Positions 12,657-24,496 of a DNA stretch of 64,000 nucleotides are shown here, piece after piece. How positions within the stretch are numbered: position 1 is the stretch's first letter; each line of letters begins with the position of its first letter. The notes under the pieces are model-generated. The model was given only the letters and a program-made list of their open reading frames with translations. It made no database searches and was not told the origin of the DNA. This stretch comes from Evernia prunastri (Eukaryota > Ascomycota > Lecanoromycetes > Lecanorales > Parmeliaceae), in NCBI GenBank assembly GCA_003184365.1, contig NKYR01000060.1, forward strand, positions 62,001 through 126,000. The letters run 5' to 3'. Position numbers and translations under genes: made by a program.

Positions 12657-13900
12657 TCATACAAACACTTCCCTGGCATACTCTTCTATTCCTCTCCAAC
12701 CAGGCCATAATGCTCGTGCTTCCTCCACCACGGTACCTTTCCCACTGTCTCCACCGCTTCCGTCCCCGTTCCAGTCGTTGTTACCATGGACTTCCCTAGA
12801 CAAGCCAGTCTCCAGGTCCAAACCAAAGTATGGAGCTTTGAATTCCCCAAACAATAACTCCAACGCCTTGAGTTGTTCTCGGTATCCGTTTGGAACGCTG
12901 ACTTCGATATCAATCGTCGGACTGTAGATGTAGCGGACTGGGCGGCGTAAGGCACAAGAGAAGAGGCGACATACACGGGTGGGAGTGAGAAGCTCGAATG
13001 CTAAAGCAATGCTGGAGATTGCGGCACATGAGCGACCATGGCGGATTCCGTGAGGGTGATGGTTAGGAACAAACATACCGATGCCCGGACCACTTCCGCG
13101 GTCCGTCTTTGAGTATCTGAAGGACCGCAGGGCCGGTATCGTGCTCTGCGTCAAACCAAGGGATGGCTAGGTTGGGATCAAAGGGCGCCTTCCACTCGAA
13201 ACTACCGTCGGGTTGTAAAGCCAGGCGGAAGAGAGGCATGGGAAGGGAGGTAAAGTTATTATTATAAATGCCTGTGTAAACAAAAGTAGCAGGGAGACCG
13301 ATCTAAGTTTAGAAGTAGTAGTATCAGCCTCGAGATTATGTTACTATAACAGACATTTTACTTCACCTGTCGTCTGTGCCCAGTATCAGCATCAGCTTGT
13401 CATGGGCAAGAGTAGACACCATGCACTCACATGTAATTCTCGACCGTAAATTTGCAGCTCCATAATGGCACCGCCGGCCAACCCTTACCAAATACGCTAT
13501 GGTCGGGCATGCTGCTGTATACATAGTGCTGGACTTGAGCTTTCTTGGCCGCCTCGGCCAATGATATGCCAATAGCCACCTCGTCGCCCCAAGAGATGGT
13601 ATTGATGAATGCTTTGTGAGCACCGGTGAAGAGGTCTGCTACCAGGTTTTTGTCTTCGAGGGAGCCTTGGATGAGGGTAAGGTTTTCGAGGGCTTCAAGC
13701 TCTTGGGCCACGGGCGGTGTCTTCTGACTGACATGGGCTCTAATTTGATACCTATTCGCTAGTCAGTGTGGCCATGTTGCTGTCCGGGTACGGGCCAGAA
13801 TGATAGAGGGGATCGATTACCCTACTGCCGAAGCGACACGGGCAAGGGAAGCAGCTTGTCGGCCTGTAGCATTGACGATTACTAGTATTTTTTTTGTCAT
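12657..13900 (-). CDS. NmrA-like NAD(P)-binding protein, five exons with a 7-nt microexon
   Basis: Rossmann-fold protein of the atypical SDR/NmrA family, a redox-sensing regulator or reductase. The best model has exons 13821-13900, 13431-13751, 13367-13373 (7 nt), 13079-13302 and 12657-13011, for 328 residues. The N-terminus has the beta1-turn KILVIVNATGRQAASLARVA, with a glycine-rich turn less canonical than GATGXXG. Then come YVYSSMP, KFTVENY-IRQ-IGLPATFVYTGIYNNN, and a C-terminal NGYREQLKALE...WPGWRGIEEYAREVF. The 7-nt exon supplies the last two bases plus Arg-Gln of the ENYIRQIG motif. Without it the phase between exons 2 and 4 fails. It is convergent with the LCCL gene (440 bp apart). 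Its substrate is unknown. Confidence 0.85.
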
Positions 13901-16446
13901 GTGAGTCGTTGAGGGAATTGATAAAAGGGATTTTGCCAGTATGAAAGAAATGTGGAACTCGACGAGGGAGACTGAGAGTTAGAGATGATAGAGGAGACGT
14001 TTGAAGAGATGCTAGAGACGTCTGAGGTGTTAAAGAGAGATGTTAGGGAAGCAGAGGCATGAGAGTACTGAGACAATGATGCAAGGGAACAAATAGCTAT
14101 CACGTAAATGAAAAAGAGAATAGGCGCCAAGAACGAGGTGGGTGTGGGAAAAGCTGGGGAAATAAGGTAAAGTAAAGTAAAGTAAGGTAATAAAGGTAAA
14201 GTAAAGGTAAGTAGGTTTGTTGGTAGGGATAAGATAGGTAGGTATGACAGACATATATATACTAATAATGTTTGGTATGTAAGGTAATATCGTCTACTAC
14301 TCCTACCTTCCTCCCACAATCAGAGGCTTGTCTCTTTTTTTTCCAACGGTAGGCGTCGAAGTATCTTAGCTTTGAGCCGTTTATACATGTCATGACCGGA
14401 CAGGGTGATTGAGCATAATAGAATAAGTATGATGGAGGGGAAATCTTGTTGGCTCATTGATACATATCATGAATGTTATAAAATGCAGAGTATGTAAAAG
14501 AGACAGTCAGCGCTGAGTAGTGTGAGTTGAGGCTATCCTATACTGAAAGGTAGTTAGCGAGTCAAGCTTCACGCGGACACAACGCTCCGACGCCAACTGA
14601 TTGGTAGATCCGCGGAGACGATGAATTCATCCTTCCTCCAAGGTTTATGGGTATGGTTACCATACACCACTAGAGGAGCAACAAATGATACATCTTGTTC
14701 GGATAACGTGGGTTTCTACCAGTTTATTGTTGCCTTTCTTATTTGGAGAGAGAAGAGGAGAGAGAGAGAGAGGTAGAGATAAAAGCCTCAACCCGTTAGT
14801 AGTAAGGTGGCTTTTGACTTGTAGTGGATTACGTAATTATGCTTTTCTCTCCGCAATAATCGCCCAGCATTTCATCATCGTTCCCCTAAATAATGAATAA
14901 CAGCCTACCTCTTACTTTACTCATACCGATTATTCGCAATAATCGCCTTGATCGAGATCTTACTCACTTACCAGCGAAATAATGATTTATGAATATCAAC
15001 GGGTAAAACTTCTACTTTAAGTCAAAATATGAGGAGATCCATCGGGCGATCAAAGCACGTCAATAGTAATAATAATAAATGATAATATTGATAGGGTATT
15101 GTATAACCACCGAGTCTGACCGAGAGGAAAGAGAAAGAAGCTAAGGTACCTACCTACCTTACCTACCTGCGCCGATTTACTCAGAGCGGAAGTTCCTCAT
15201 CATCCTTGCCTAAGATGGTTGTATTATTATGAGGAGCTTGATCTGTTATGGCCTTTTGCAGAATCTCATCCTCTGAACTCATGGGAAGGCTAAAATATAG
15301 CACGTGGACGGTGGAAACTATGGTTTACTATAACCAATCACCAGAGAACACATGGTGTCAAAAAGCCTCCAGCTTGCATTGAGGACATTGAGCATGAGAA
15401 CATTCCGGAACCCTCCTCTTATCTCTCGCTATTCCCATTTCCCAAGGCTTTGGATCACCCGTCCGAAGGCATTGAGGCAGTATTTGGGGCAATTGATGCG
15501 TGTGGCCTTCCGCGAGTCATCGAAGCCTTTGGAGAAAGTCATCGGAGCATCCTCCGCTCAACGCAAACTAGCTCCGTCCTGCCCAAATCTTGACTCCTTC
15601 TCACTATAAACGACGTATGGTACACAGTGTAGCAGTCTTGGATACTGGCCTGCTCAGACTTTACAATACCATGGGCTCCAGCGGTACGAATCAGCTGTTG
15701 ATGCGTAGAGGTAGTCCGTCCCAACCTTGACTGTGCTACTTCATAGTGAATGTTCAATAACACATCTGGATTTTGTACGGCCTCAACTTTCGCTTCTACT
15801 GGTGTCCCTTCTGCGCATCCACCGCACATTCATGAACTATCAGAGGCGTGGTTGACTGTTTGATGAAAGACTCGGTCGGAAGGCGAGCAGCTATTGGCAG
15901 AAAGGTATAGAGGCACAGATGAATGATGGACACCTAAAGTTTGCGTTCGGGTGATCCGAACCTTAATCACGCGTGCCAAAATAAGCCTTGAGGTAGGCAC
16001 TCACTGACTCAGTACTCTGCCAAAAGATGTTTTTTGTTGTCGTGCTTACTCGTAGAGCCGGAATAACTCTACCGCCGCGATAGTGTTTGCATAAATTTGC
16101 AATTAGAGGCGTTTCTGCGAATAATCGGTTTGTACCGCTGGTTTTGGGGCAGCCCTACAATCCGGGACTCACTACCCTGCTTCATGACCTTGTAGCCTAA
16201 GCTCTTCGACAATCGAGTGTAGCCAACCTATGAGATATCTGGCAAGCTTTGACACGTTTTTTGATTGTTACTGTCTATTTCGTGACTGATTCGTGGAAAA
16301 AGGTCGAGATTGCAAGTCGCACTGACCACAATCATCGGAGACCCAAAGACAGGATACCACCGATGATGACGTCTATATTCGATGTTGCTCCTTTATGATA
16401 ATCGATTCGCAACCATGGTAGTTCAAGAAAATCCTTGAACGTCTGC
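13901..16446. other. non-coding region with low-complexity tracts
   Basis: About 2.5 kb without a supportable gene. It contains a GGTAAAGTAAA-type microsatellite (14164-14220), AATAAT runs near 15065-15090 and a GAGAGAGA tract near 14757-14775. A plus-strand open stretch at about 15405-15593 reads protein-like but has no start or recognisable motif. Confidence 0.45.
14164..14240. repeat. (GTAAA/GGTAA)n microsatellite
   Basis: Imperfect 5-6 bp tandem units AGTAA, AGGTAA and GTAAAG, followed by GGTAGG-type units. They lie upstream of the NmrA-like gene. The long open frames on the opposite strand here arise from the repeat. Confidence 0.7.
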
Positions 16447-18275
16447 TCAAGCAAACGTCACTCCAGCCATGTTCCATATATCCGGGGACCTTTGAGCGTG
16501 CAGTCTAGCGATGCTGAGCTCGTCCGCGTGGAGATGAGCCCCGGACTGTTGGAGTAGGAAGACGTGGACATCGAGTCCAGCATTGGCTGAGAGGAATAAA
16601 GGCGTCCGGCCTGTGTTGTTTCGCAGGTGCACTGAAGCGCCTCTTCTCAGTAGGATCCGCAGGATCTCCAGACTAGGTCCTGTAGCGGCAATATGCTTTT
16701 GTGAACAGTCAGCTTGGAACCATCGTTAAGGAGGCATAAGTACTCACCAAAGGCGTATTACCGGAATAGTCGGCCTCGTTAAGGAGCCAGCCATGATCAT
16801 CCTTCAAAAGCTTCTGAACCTCAGGAATGTCCCCCTTGGAAATAGCATATCCGAGTGACGCAAAATTTGCTAGTCGGTCAGGCAACACGCGATTTGGATG
16901 CTCAAACACCATGTGTGCTTGTTCCGTAAGCTCACCACGGAGAGATATAGACATCTTCTCTACAACGTCTTCACGGCTTAAGCCTGGCATCGCAAGGAGA
17001 TAGGAGAGCTTCGCAAGAGCTGCTTCGGAAGTCATATCATGCCCAGGAATGACGCCAGCACGCTTCAGCAACATTGCAGGTTCATACAAGGGACTAACGG
17101 TTCCCTTCATACACTGCGTGATATTCACTATAATAACGCCTCTTTTGATCGCGTTCGCAAGTACTCTGGTGAGAGCTCCATCAGGTCCTCCAGGTGCATT
17201 CCCTGCGCCGAACGTCTCCAGCACTAGGCCTTTAAGGCCATCGAGCTGCAGCACGGCTTCAACCATTCTGGGCTCTATGCCCGGAAAGATTCTCAGACAG
17301 GCTACATCGCCCGTTGCACGATTCGTTTGTATACTGAATGGTTCGAGATGCGTGGGACGATAAACGTGATCCCATGCTAAGGCCACATTTCAGGGTCAGC
17401 ATCGTTTAGTCTAAATTAAAGACGGGATTGACGGTGTTAAATCTCTAGAATAGGACAAAAATTGTGCTCCCGGACCATGTCTCAAGGTATTGTACAAAAT
17501 AAGAGACAATACTCGGAAAAGTGCGTACCAATATGGGTTTTAAGTGATGAAATTTCTCCCAAGGGAGGCGCATTCGGTGATGCAAAAGCTGCTCTTTCCG
17601 CAATCAGCTCCAGCATCAAGGCTACATTCAAGATCCTCGATGTGACCTACCAGCGAAGTCGCTAGCAGAGACTTTCGTACTACGATTTCCGCGGAACAAC
17701 TTGTAGTTAAAGAAGAGGCATACTTCGGGTATCATAAAGTGGCCAGCAATGATCAAGGATCCTAACAAATTATCTGTGGCATCATTTTGGAGCTCGAGCA
17801 TTGGCGCTTGACTCCCTGTCAAAATGATAGGCTTGCCCAGATTCTGCAGCATAAAACTAAGCGCAGAGCATGTATAGGCAAGGCTGTCTGTACCATGTAG
17901 GATGACAAAGGCGTCGAAGAGCTTGTAATTCCTGAAGATTGTCTGAGCAATGTGGCTCCATCCTTCGGCAGATATTGAGCTCGAATCTAGAAGCTCTTGA
18001 AACTCGAAGACAGCATACCGAATATGCTTCTGATACGAACTGACTGGCGTTCGCAAGCTGCGGTGAGACACTTCGCTCCCGTCGTCGGTCACGACGACAA
18101 TATCGTCCGGTCGAGAGCCGTCATTGAATGAAGGACGAGGGGCCATGCCAGACTCCAGGAACCCTCTTGCAGGCACGAAACCATTCGGGCTTCTCTTCAT
18201 GCATATGGTTCCGCCAGTCATGATGATTAGGACCCTCGACTCCGGAGCAGAAGGAGCAATGGAATGGTGATCCAT
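16447..18275 (-). CDS. type I-like L-asparaginase with C-terminal ankyrin repeats
   Basis: Hydrolyses L-asparagine to aspartate and ammonia, probably in the cytosol (no signal peptide). Exons 17651-18275, 17529-17588, 16748-17376 and 16447-16695 give 520 residues. Catalytic signatures are present: IMTGGTICM near residue 18 with the first nucleophilic Thr, HGTDSLAYT near 123 with the Thr-Asp pair, and a Lys-containing stretch after LTGSQAP. The C-terminal roughly 130 residues form ankyrin-type repeats (DYSGNTPL-HIAATG, then NNTGRTPLFLSANAG). Splices restore SDFA-AFASPN and KTHI-AWDHVYRPTH. The length beyond the 340-residue bacterial type I enzyme is the ankyrin tail, as in animal 60-kDa lysophospholipase/asparaginases. 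The final repeat region ends soon after LHAQRSP and is degenerate. Confidence 0.9.
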
Positions 18276-19246
18276 AGCGACGGTGGTGATACGCTAGAGA
18301 TTTCGCTTGCTTATATAGTAAAGATGCAAGACTAATATGCAGATTGAGGAGCAGAGAGCGACGCAGAGCCTGTATTTCGTGGTGGCGTACCGGCCAAGAT
18401 TTGAAAGTGTGATCAAGCGACTTGACCTGGATGCCTTAATAGCTAGGCTCGACACCTTTCTTACACCAAAAGAAACCAAGATCCCACCCTCTGTCCACAG
18501 TGTTTTTGCATCGAACAAAGAATTTTGCTGCGATTTGCTTTTGGGCGCAGAATGGCAGGCCAAAAAGGGAAAGGAGCAAGGCAAAGATATCGCAGAAATC
18601 TACACCAGAATTGTGGGCCTGGTTAGGGTTGGGGTTAGATTAGTGCCGTGTTGGTGACGTGTAGGGCTAGGGGAATAGTCTCTCCCGACTTTTGTCACCA
18701 ACCTTCGGTCTCTATAAAAACTTTATATAGAGGAACTGGAAGGAAAAAAGATGGGTGTGCACGGGATCGAACCGTGAATCTTCTGATTTGTACTATAGCA
18801 ACCTATATATTAGCAATTTCCTGCGTAATACTAGTATCGATCTCGTAGATACAAACCATTGGGGGACACATCCCTGGTACTACAGATTAGAACCGGATAG
18901 ATTGATGCTACTCAAACTAAGTATGCATATCATGTAGGTAGATCTAACGATTGCATTTGGGAGAACGCGTTAGCCCACGGTTGGAGCTAGAATCATCTGC
19001 CTCTGGGAAGAAGTCGCCTTCCGAAGGAGTCGAGAAATCAAATCAAAGGCATTGAATCACATTCATGTTCTGTTGTGTCTTTGCCGAAGGTAAATCCTTG
19101 AGAGGCACTAAATTAGAGAATAATGAACGTGGTAGGTATCTATCGCTCATGTGCCAGAATCCAAATATCCTTTCGTGACCCACATCATTGTTCCCATCAT
19201 ATCATGACCAATTTCCACTTGTACATCGGTAGCTTGGAGTGTATCC
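18276..19246. other. intergenic region with tRNA-like relic
   Basis: No protein gene is supported. A 106-codon plus-strand frame (18337-18657) reads moderately protein-like (VAYRPRFESVIKRLDLDALI) but is unrecognised. A tRNA-Arg-like relic is listed separately. Confidence 0.4.
18753..18873 (-). pseudogene. tRNA-Arg-like sequence, probably degenerate
   Basis: On the minus strand the 3' half reads ATCAGAAGATT, then a perfect T arm CACGG-TTCGATC-CCGTG (B box) and an acceptor strand CACACCC, followed within three bases by a T6 terminator. ATCAGAAGATT is the usual anticodon-stem/variable-loop part of tRNA-Arg. The 5' acceptor strand would be GGATGTG at 18867-18873, with one mismatch. An A-box-like CCCAATGGT follows, but the D arm is incomplete and no TCTGA partner for the TCAGA strand is present. 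About 80 bp separates the halves. It could be a tRNA with an odd intron or, more likely, a tRNA relic or tRNA-derived repeat. Confidence 0.4.
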
Positions 19247-20287
19247 TCAGTCCACGTCTCCACTGTCCCCGAATGGAAATGCTGGGATTGTCATAGATTC
19301 TTCCCTCTCGTTCGCCGGCCTAGCGATCATCTTGGGCTTTTTGCAGACTTGATGATCCGCTCGAGGCAGAGTCTGCTTCTTTGCCAAGCTCATAGTCCTT
19401 GAAAGCCCTTTCCACCCGCTGTTCATGGTGATGGGTGGGTTGGAATTGTTTCTGGCCCTAGCAACGCTACCCGGCTTCTTGCTTGTAGATCTGTACGAAT
19501 TCCTCGGGGACAGGCGTGGCGGACTGAGCGAGTATGGGTCGTAGTCATCGTAGGTGGGAGCCTTGCGTAATTCAAGATCTGGGAAGTAATGCTCGTCTTC
19601 CTCCTCATCCTCCTCTTGCACAATGTAAACACGGTCATCGGGAACCCATGAGTCTGGAGCCGGAGGAAGCGAACGGCAGTCTTCGTGGCTCGGAACGCAC
19701 TCTCCTGGAGAAGTGACTTTTGTGGCTTCATGTACGACTGAGGGCTTGTTCTCGTCTGTGACGATGGGCGTACGGGAGCTAGCATTCTTCATAGTTGAGC
19801 GTGAGATCACCGAGTCCTCTGTTCGCTTCCGTTTGTGCATGGGAGCGAGGTTAGTAATGTTCACCAATGTCGGCCTTCCCATTGCAAGAATGGGAACAGC
19901 AATGGCGATCTCGGCTTCGTATTCGTCGGCGGTGACTGGCTCTGAAGCTACCTCGACTGCTTTCTCTGAAACCTGGTGCTCGCATTCCCCTTCGTTGCTC
20001 TCCGTGTCGCTATCGGGACTGGGGGAGGGCTCTTCCTCGCTCGACATGTAGCGATCATGAGGGTCCGCTTTGCTGTATGTATTGATGCGGAGATGATGCT
20101 GGATATCCTTTGAGGATAATCTGCCAATTGTGGTCGATGAAAGATCCATACCCTTTTCGGGCCCCTCGTAGGCCTCGTCCACAACCCACAACTGGTCTCC
20201 CGTGGCGCTGTTGCTTTCGATGCTTGGCCTTGCGCTGACTATATGTCGTGGATCTGATACCGAGTGTCGATGGTGAAAGACAGGCAT
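19247..20287 (-). CDS. conserved-looking disordered fungal protein, unknown function
   Basis: A single-exon frame of 346 residues from the ATG at 20287 (MPVFHHRHSVSDPRHI). The frame is open 44 codons further up but that part looks like 5' UTR. Composition is low-complexity: Ser/Pro/Glu-rich acidic blocks (SSEEEPSPSPDSD, EEDEEEDEHYFPD), a MHKRKRTEDS basic patch that could be a nuclear signal, and a Ser/Arg/Lys-rich C-terminus with SRTMSLAKK. No enzyme domain is visible. Acidic blocks next to Pro-directed Ser motifs suggest a phosphorylated regulatory protein; this is inference only. Confidence 0.7.
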   Translation of the reverse strand: MPVFHHRHSVSDPRHIVSARPSIESNSATGDQLWVVDEAYEGPEKGMDLSSTTIGRLSSKDIQHHLRINTYSKADPHDRYMSSEEEPSPSPDSDTESNEGECEHQVSEKAVEVASEPVTADEYEAEIAIAVPILAMGRPTLVNITNLAPMHKRKRTEDSVISRSTMKNASSRTPIVTDENKPSVVHEATKVTSPGECVPSHEDCRSLPPAPDSWVPDDRVYIVQEEDEEEDEHYFPDLELRKAPTYDDYDPYSLSPPRLSPRNSYRSTSKKPGSVARARNNSNPPITMNSGWKGLSRTMSLAKKQTLPRADHQVCKKPKMIARPANEREESMTIPAFPFGDSGDVD

Positions 20288-22724
20288 GATAGCTGGTGCT
20301 GGATGATATTGGTTGTAGGATAGTAATAGGTAAAGAATGCTATACGTTTGTTCATGGGTCAAGGCGATGAAGATGGTGCTTGGTGGGAGATGTGAGGTGA
20401 GCGTAGGAGAATGAGGCAATGTCGATGAAACAAGGCGTACAGCAGGGTTTCAAGAGGGCAGTGCTGGTTGGTTGGCGATACCCAACATAAGGATTGTGAA
20501 GGAGGGATATTAATACCTAACGGAACCGAGGACAGATGACCTTACCTATGGTCCTCCTTATATTCATCCGCGCCGCAGAAAAAAAGGCCGGCTTATCATG
20601 GATGCAGGAGGATATGGCAATATGCGTCTACTGTTCCAGCACGGCAAGATCGACAATCGCGAAAATAACAGGCACAGGACGGAAAGTATGACGGCCATGA
20701 TGGTGGGGTCTGGGGGTGAGGGGGGTTGTGTGTCGAGTGTGTGTGTACCTGTGAGGGGCAAGGGTAAATTAATCGATCAAGTAGGTACTTGATTGATTGA
20801 TTGGTGAAATTAATGGGTAGGAAGTGTTAAATGGTGTGTGGGTTTCAAGCCATCCATTGGCTAGGGAATTTAAAATCTGTTGCATGATCGTACGCTCCAT
20901 GGCCTAAAGGTAAGCCAACGGCAATTCTGCGGTAGCTCTACCGTTTCTTCCAAGGTACGCTCGTGGCATCCCACCTCTTCAGCGCCCTTTTATTATTATT
21001 GCTGCGCCTAAGCCATTCTAGAGCGCAGCCCATGCACGCCTCTCCACCAAGGAAGGAAAAATAAAACAACCCGACCAGTAATCGCGGCGTTCAACGGTTC
21101 AACGGTAAGGTAGGTACAACAAATCGGTCTGATCACGAAAGCATTTGGTCTGTGAAGCTTCATTCATGCGGTCAGAACATGCGTCAACCGGCACAGGCTC
21201 ACAGACCTAGGTATGTAGGTAGTGTGTGCCACGGACAAGGAAAAGGTATTCGATAAATCCCTACCTGGAGGCTAGAAGTGGCACATTTTCGAGACCCTAC
21301 AACTACCCTACTACGCTACCTACTTAGGTACTCTCTAGCTGCCCCTCATTGATCTCATGAAACCGGGGGTCTGCCGTTTCAAGCATAGTATGCTTGTCTT
21401 GAGATCTTCCCGGCCCATCTGCTTCCCCCGTGAACATGAATCGAAATGACGAGCCTTCTTGCCACCATTCGACCGTGTCAGACTACCGGTACCTATATGT
21501 TTGAACATGCCTTATTCTTTCTGCCAAGGTGACGCTCTCCTTCTCTCGACGTGCAACTCCGAGTATGAAAGTCTCAAGCTTCCGTGCGGCTTTGCGCTTC
21601 CCAATTCTCCACATTCTATCCGCACAGTCCAAATGGAATGAATATTATATCTTCCGAAATGGCCATACATTTGGCTTAGACACTGGGGTGCATTAGTGTT
21701 TACTCTAATGGAGACCAAATGAGGGCGTAAGCCTGTAAGGTAGGATTCGGAGGAAAAGCAAGGGCAAGGGTGAGAGAATCAGTGAAAATAGTCTACATGA
21801 CGCATGATGCGTGACGCAGGAGTACGATCCTTTTCAATTGAATAAATCCGTTCACTGCTAGGTGCGCTTCTACAATAAACATCAGCTTGTCTGCAAAGAG
21901 CTGCACATTACTATTACTAAGTAGGTACCTAAGACTGTTGAGGCAAACAATCGTACCGTACACACTCTAGTCGCCAACCAAGTTATCCAGTTCGACTGCT
22001 CGAGCCCAGCCGTCAGATGAATTGATGAGTAAGCTGTCAAAGTTCAAAACTACGGGTTCGAGTAATAAGCCCGCGGGGTTAATGTCTTATTATTCTCCTA
22101 AGTAGTTGTACCCTGAAGTAAGCTTTGAGGCTCCATTTCAATTCCAGCCCGCTCTTATTTTCTAGATCCGAGGGGAGCAGACTGATATTAGCTACCTATA
22201 TCATATCTGTAGCCTAAGGATAACTCTTTTTGCTGCTAGCATAAGGTAGACCATTTCCATTCCACAGTACTACTTTACAATCAACTCTACATTATTATTA
22301 TTATTATTCTACCTGAACCAGACACCTTGGACACGTCTCTGAAATCTTCTGCAGAGAGTATCACTCTTTGCCATAATAATCATTCAAAACCCATTTCACC
22401 AACCTGCTTCTTCATCAGCCAATCCTTTCGCTGCCATGCGATAGCCGGCCGCTTTACTCCTGGAGAAATCACTCTCGTGCAGCGGCTGTCTCGATGAAGA
22501 CGCACAGACAGGTGTGCCACTACTCCCATCGCCTCTTTCGACGCGGCCTGCATATGTACCATTGTCCCGTGTATGCACGTTGCAACCGCATAGGTACCTA
22601 TTTCCATTTTAAGTACCTACTTCGGCAAGACATTGTTCTCAACAAAAAACCTTTTCGTCCGAACAGCCACCCTTAATTGTATTGCACTCTAATAGCCGCA
22701 TGTGTCAAGGCTCAATATCCAGGA
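20288..22724. other. non-coding region
   Basis: About 2.4 kb with no supportable gene. It contains TACCTACTTAGGTA-type words, ATTATTATT runs near 22290 and a GATTGATTGATT tract near 20790. The left 300 bp should hold the promoter of the disordered protein. Confidence 0.45.
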
Positions 22725-23603
22725 ATGCCCGGTTCAGCTGCATATCGAAATTTGATTGCAGAACGATTGCTTAAATACTTAGATACTTTTGGGTCAACCA
22801 ACGACTATATACAGTCACTCAGCCGTGCTGGGTAGGATTCTTGGACCTGATCAGCGTCTACGAAGAGGTACGTACTCAGCAATATACTACAGTGCTCACT
22901 GCTCAGTGCTCCTGGACACACTGCATTTATGCAGGACTAACCTTGGAAATGCTCGTGCGGTGCAGAACGCACACAGAGAGACTTTCCTGCCGAGTCTGCC
23001 GACGATTATAGGAGCTTGGCAAAAGCACATCTGCCTTGAAATTCTCGGAAGATGTGCTTCGCCATCCTGTAATATGCTACATACGAGTATAACGTATCAC
23101 ACGGCCTTAAGAGGGACATTTCATTCGCAGCTTCAGCTCGTGCAGTCTCGAATTTGTTGCAGGAACAGTGTCCGAACCTTACCCAATTCACCAAGCTCCA
23201 GGCGCTATACACATGGCATACTTTGCCCCTGCGACATACTTTACTCTCAGGCAAAGACATTTGCAAGACTGTCGACCTTAGCACCCTTCGTTGGGACTTA
23301 TTTGTTCACCGAGTCGGATGATATTTCGACGTTCCTATCCCTTCTCAAGGAATACTTGCCGAAGCAGTTGGTTGTGGGATCATTATTACCAGTTATGTAC
23401 AAGTTCTATATATTACTTGAATAATCAGTATTGTTCATTATCCTTTTCTTCCACAGATCCCTTTGCTCAACGTCTTAAAAGGAAATTCATCAGTATCGCA
23501 AGCATCTGTGGTATCTCCGTCGGCGATTGAGATTGATATTGAGATTCAGTATATTACCGTCCCACGCACAGTACCTATGCTAGCCAAGCAGGGCCTCAGT
23601 TGA
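22725..23603 (+). pseudogene. decayed gene of unknown family
   Basis: From an ATG at 22725 one frame reads convincingly as protein (MPGSAAYRNLIAERLLKYLD and on). It can be followed in the same frame through SHGLKRDISFAASARAVSNL near 23100, LQALYTWHTLPLRHTLL and FDVPIPSQGILAEAVGCG to about 23395. A probable intron with acceptor CTTCCACAG (23458) leads to a last segment ending at TGA 23601-23603. At least five in-frame stops break the reading. One, near 22833, could be removed by a 48-bp GTAGGA...CTCAG intron; the others (for example TGA before YFDVPIP) cannot easily be spliced away. The family is not recognised. It is a pseudogene, or a gene with introns I cannot resolve. Confidence 0.4.
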
Positions 23604-24496
23604 CCAGATCGCTCCACCCAAGCTGCTAAAAGGTATCGCATTGCATGATCAAGGCCCGCTGGGCCCTGAGTCGTCCTGGGCACACCAAGGAGGTGCCACC
23701 CAGAGTGCCCCCCAGCGTGCCCCTCTTCCCGACTGTTGTACAACCCTTAAAAGGATGCCACCGCAGTCGACTCCGGGTAGTACCAACCCCACCTTGCAGC
23801 GTTGTTGGCGTGCAACTGTTGTTGATTCCTCTGCACCGTTCACTCTCTTCACAGTCTACGCCAAAGGTATCCACAGTCTTTGATTCGGAGACAAACTTCT
23901 ATCTCACGTACAGAGCAGCCTCGAGTTTGTGACCAAAACTTCTCGAACGGACGAAGGTACATTCACATTCCTTCTCGTGGTTGGAGCACGAGCCTGTGGG
24001 GGTCCCCAGGGAAGTGGCTAACTCCAGACGAGCGCTGTCACATTCACCTGGCCAAGATACTAAGGGCCTCGGCCTTCCATCGTCTCGAAGATCTAGATAT
24101 TCGAGGAAGGTGGCCTCGTTTTGAATACTACTGTACTACAGTTTTGGTTACCGCATCGGGTTGGGCTTCATGCAAAACAACTTGTAGGATTACTATTACA
24201 GAAGGGCAACAATATATATTTTTTCTGTTTATTATATTCTTATTTCTCGAGCCTGGAAATCGCTACTATGCTATACAGATTATTACTAATCCAGTGTTTT
24301 TCACCAGAGATGTGGTTGCGAAAACCTATGCATCCGCCATGAGAATGGTGTCCACAGATCCGACAGGAGCATAAAGGATACACCAACCTGATCTGATTTC
24401 AAACTTCGTAACCCCTCCAGAGTACATGCAAATTCAATATCCAGTCCTGGAATGGCAGGTGCAAATAACCTTTTCCAAGTTTCATGAACCCCACTC

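Noticed and set aside
13897..14319. 140-codon minus-strand ORF, hydrophobic and Ser-rich
   Set aside because: Produced by the GTAAA microsatellite and the 5' region of the NmrA-like gene.
15405..15593. Protein-like open frame (KALDHPSEGIEAVFGAIDAC)
   Set aside because: No start codon, no recognisable family and no exon partners; could be a relic but cannot be supported.
18617..18640. TTAGGG/TTGGGG-like telomeric words
   Set aside because: Only one exact TTAGGG followed by degenerate units; too short for an interstitial telomere.
22832..22854. 23-bp intron joining MPGSAA... to a VYEEVRTQQ frame
   Set aside because: Shorter than any plausible fungal spliceosomal intron.
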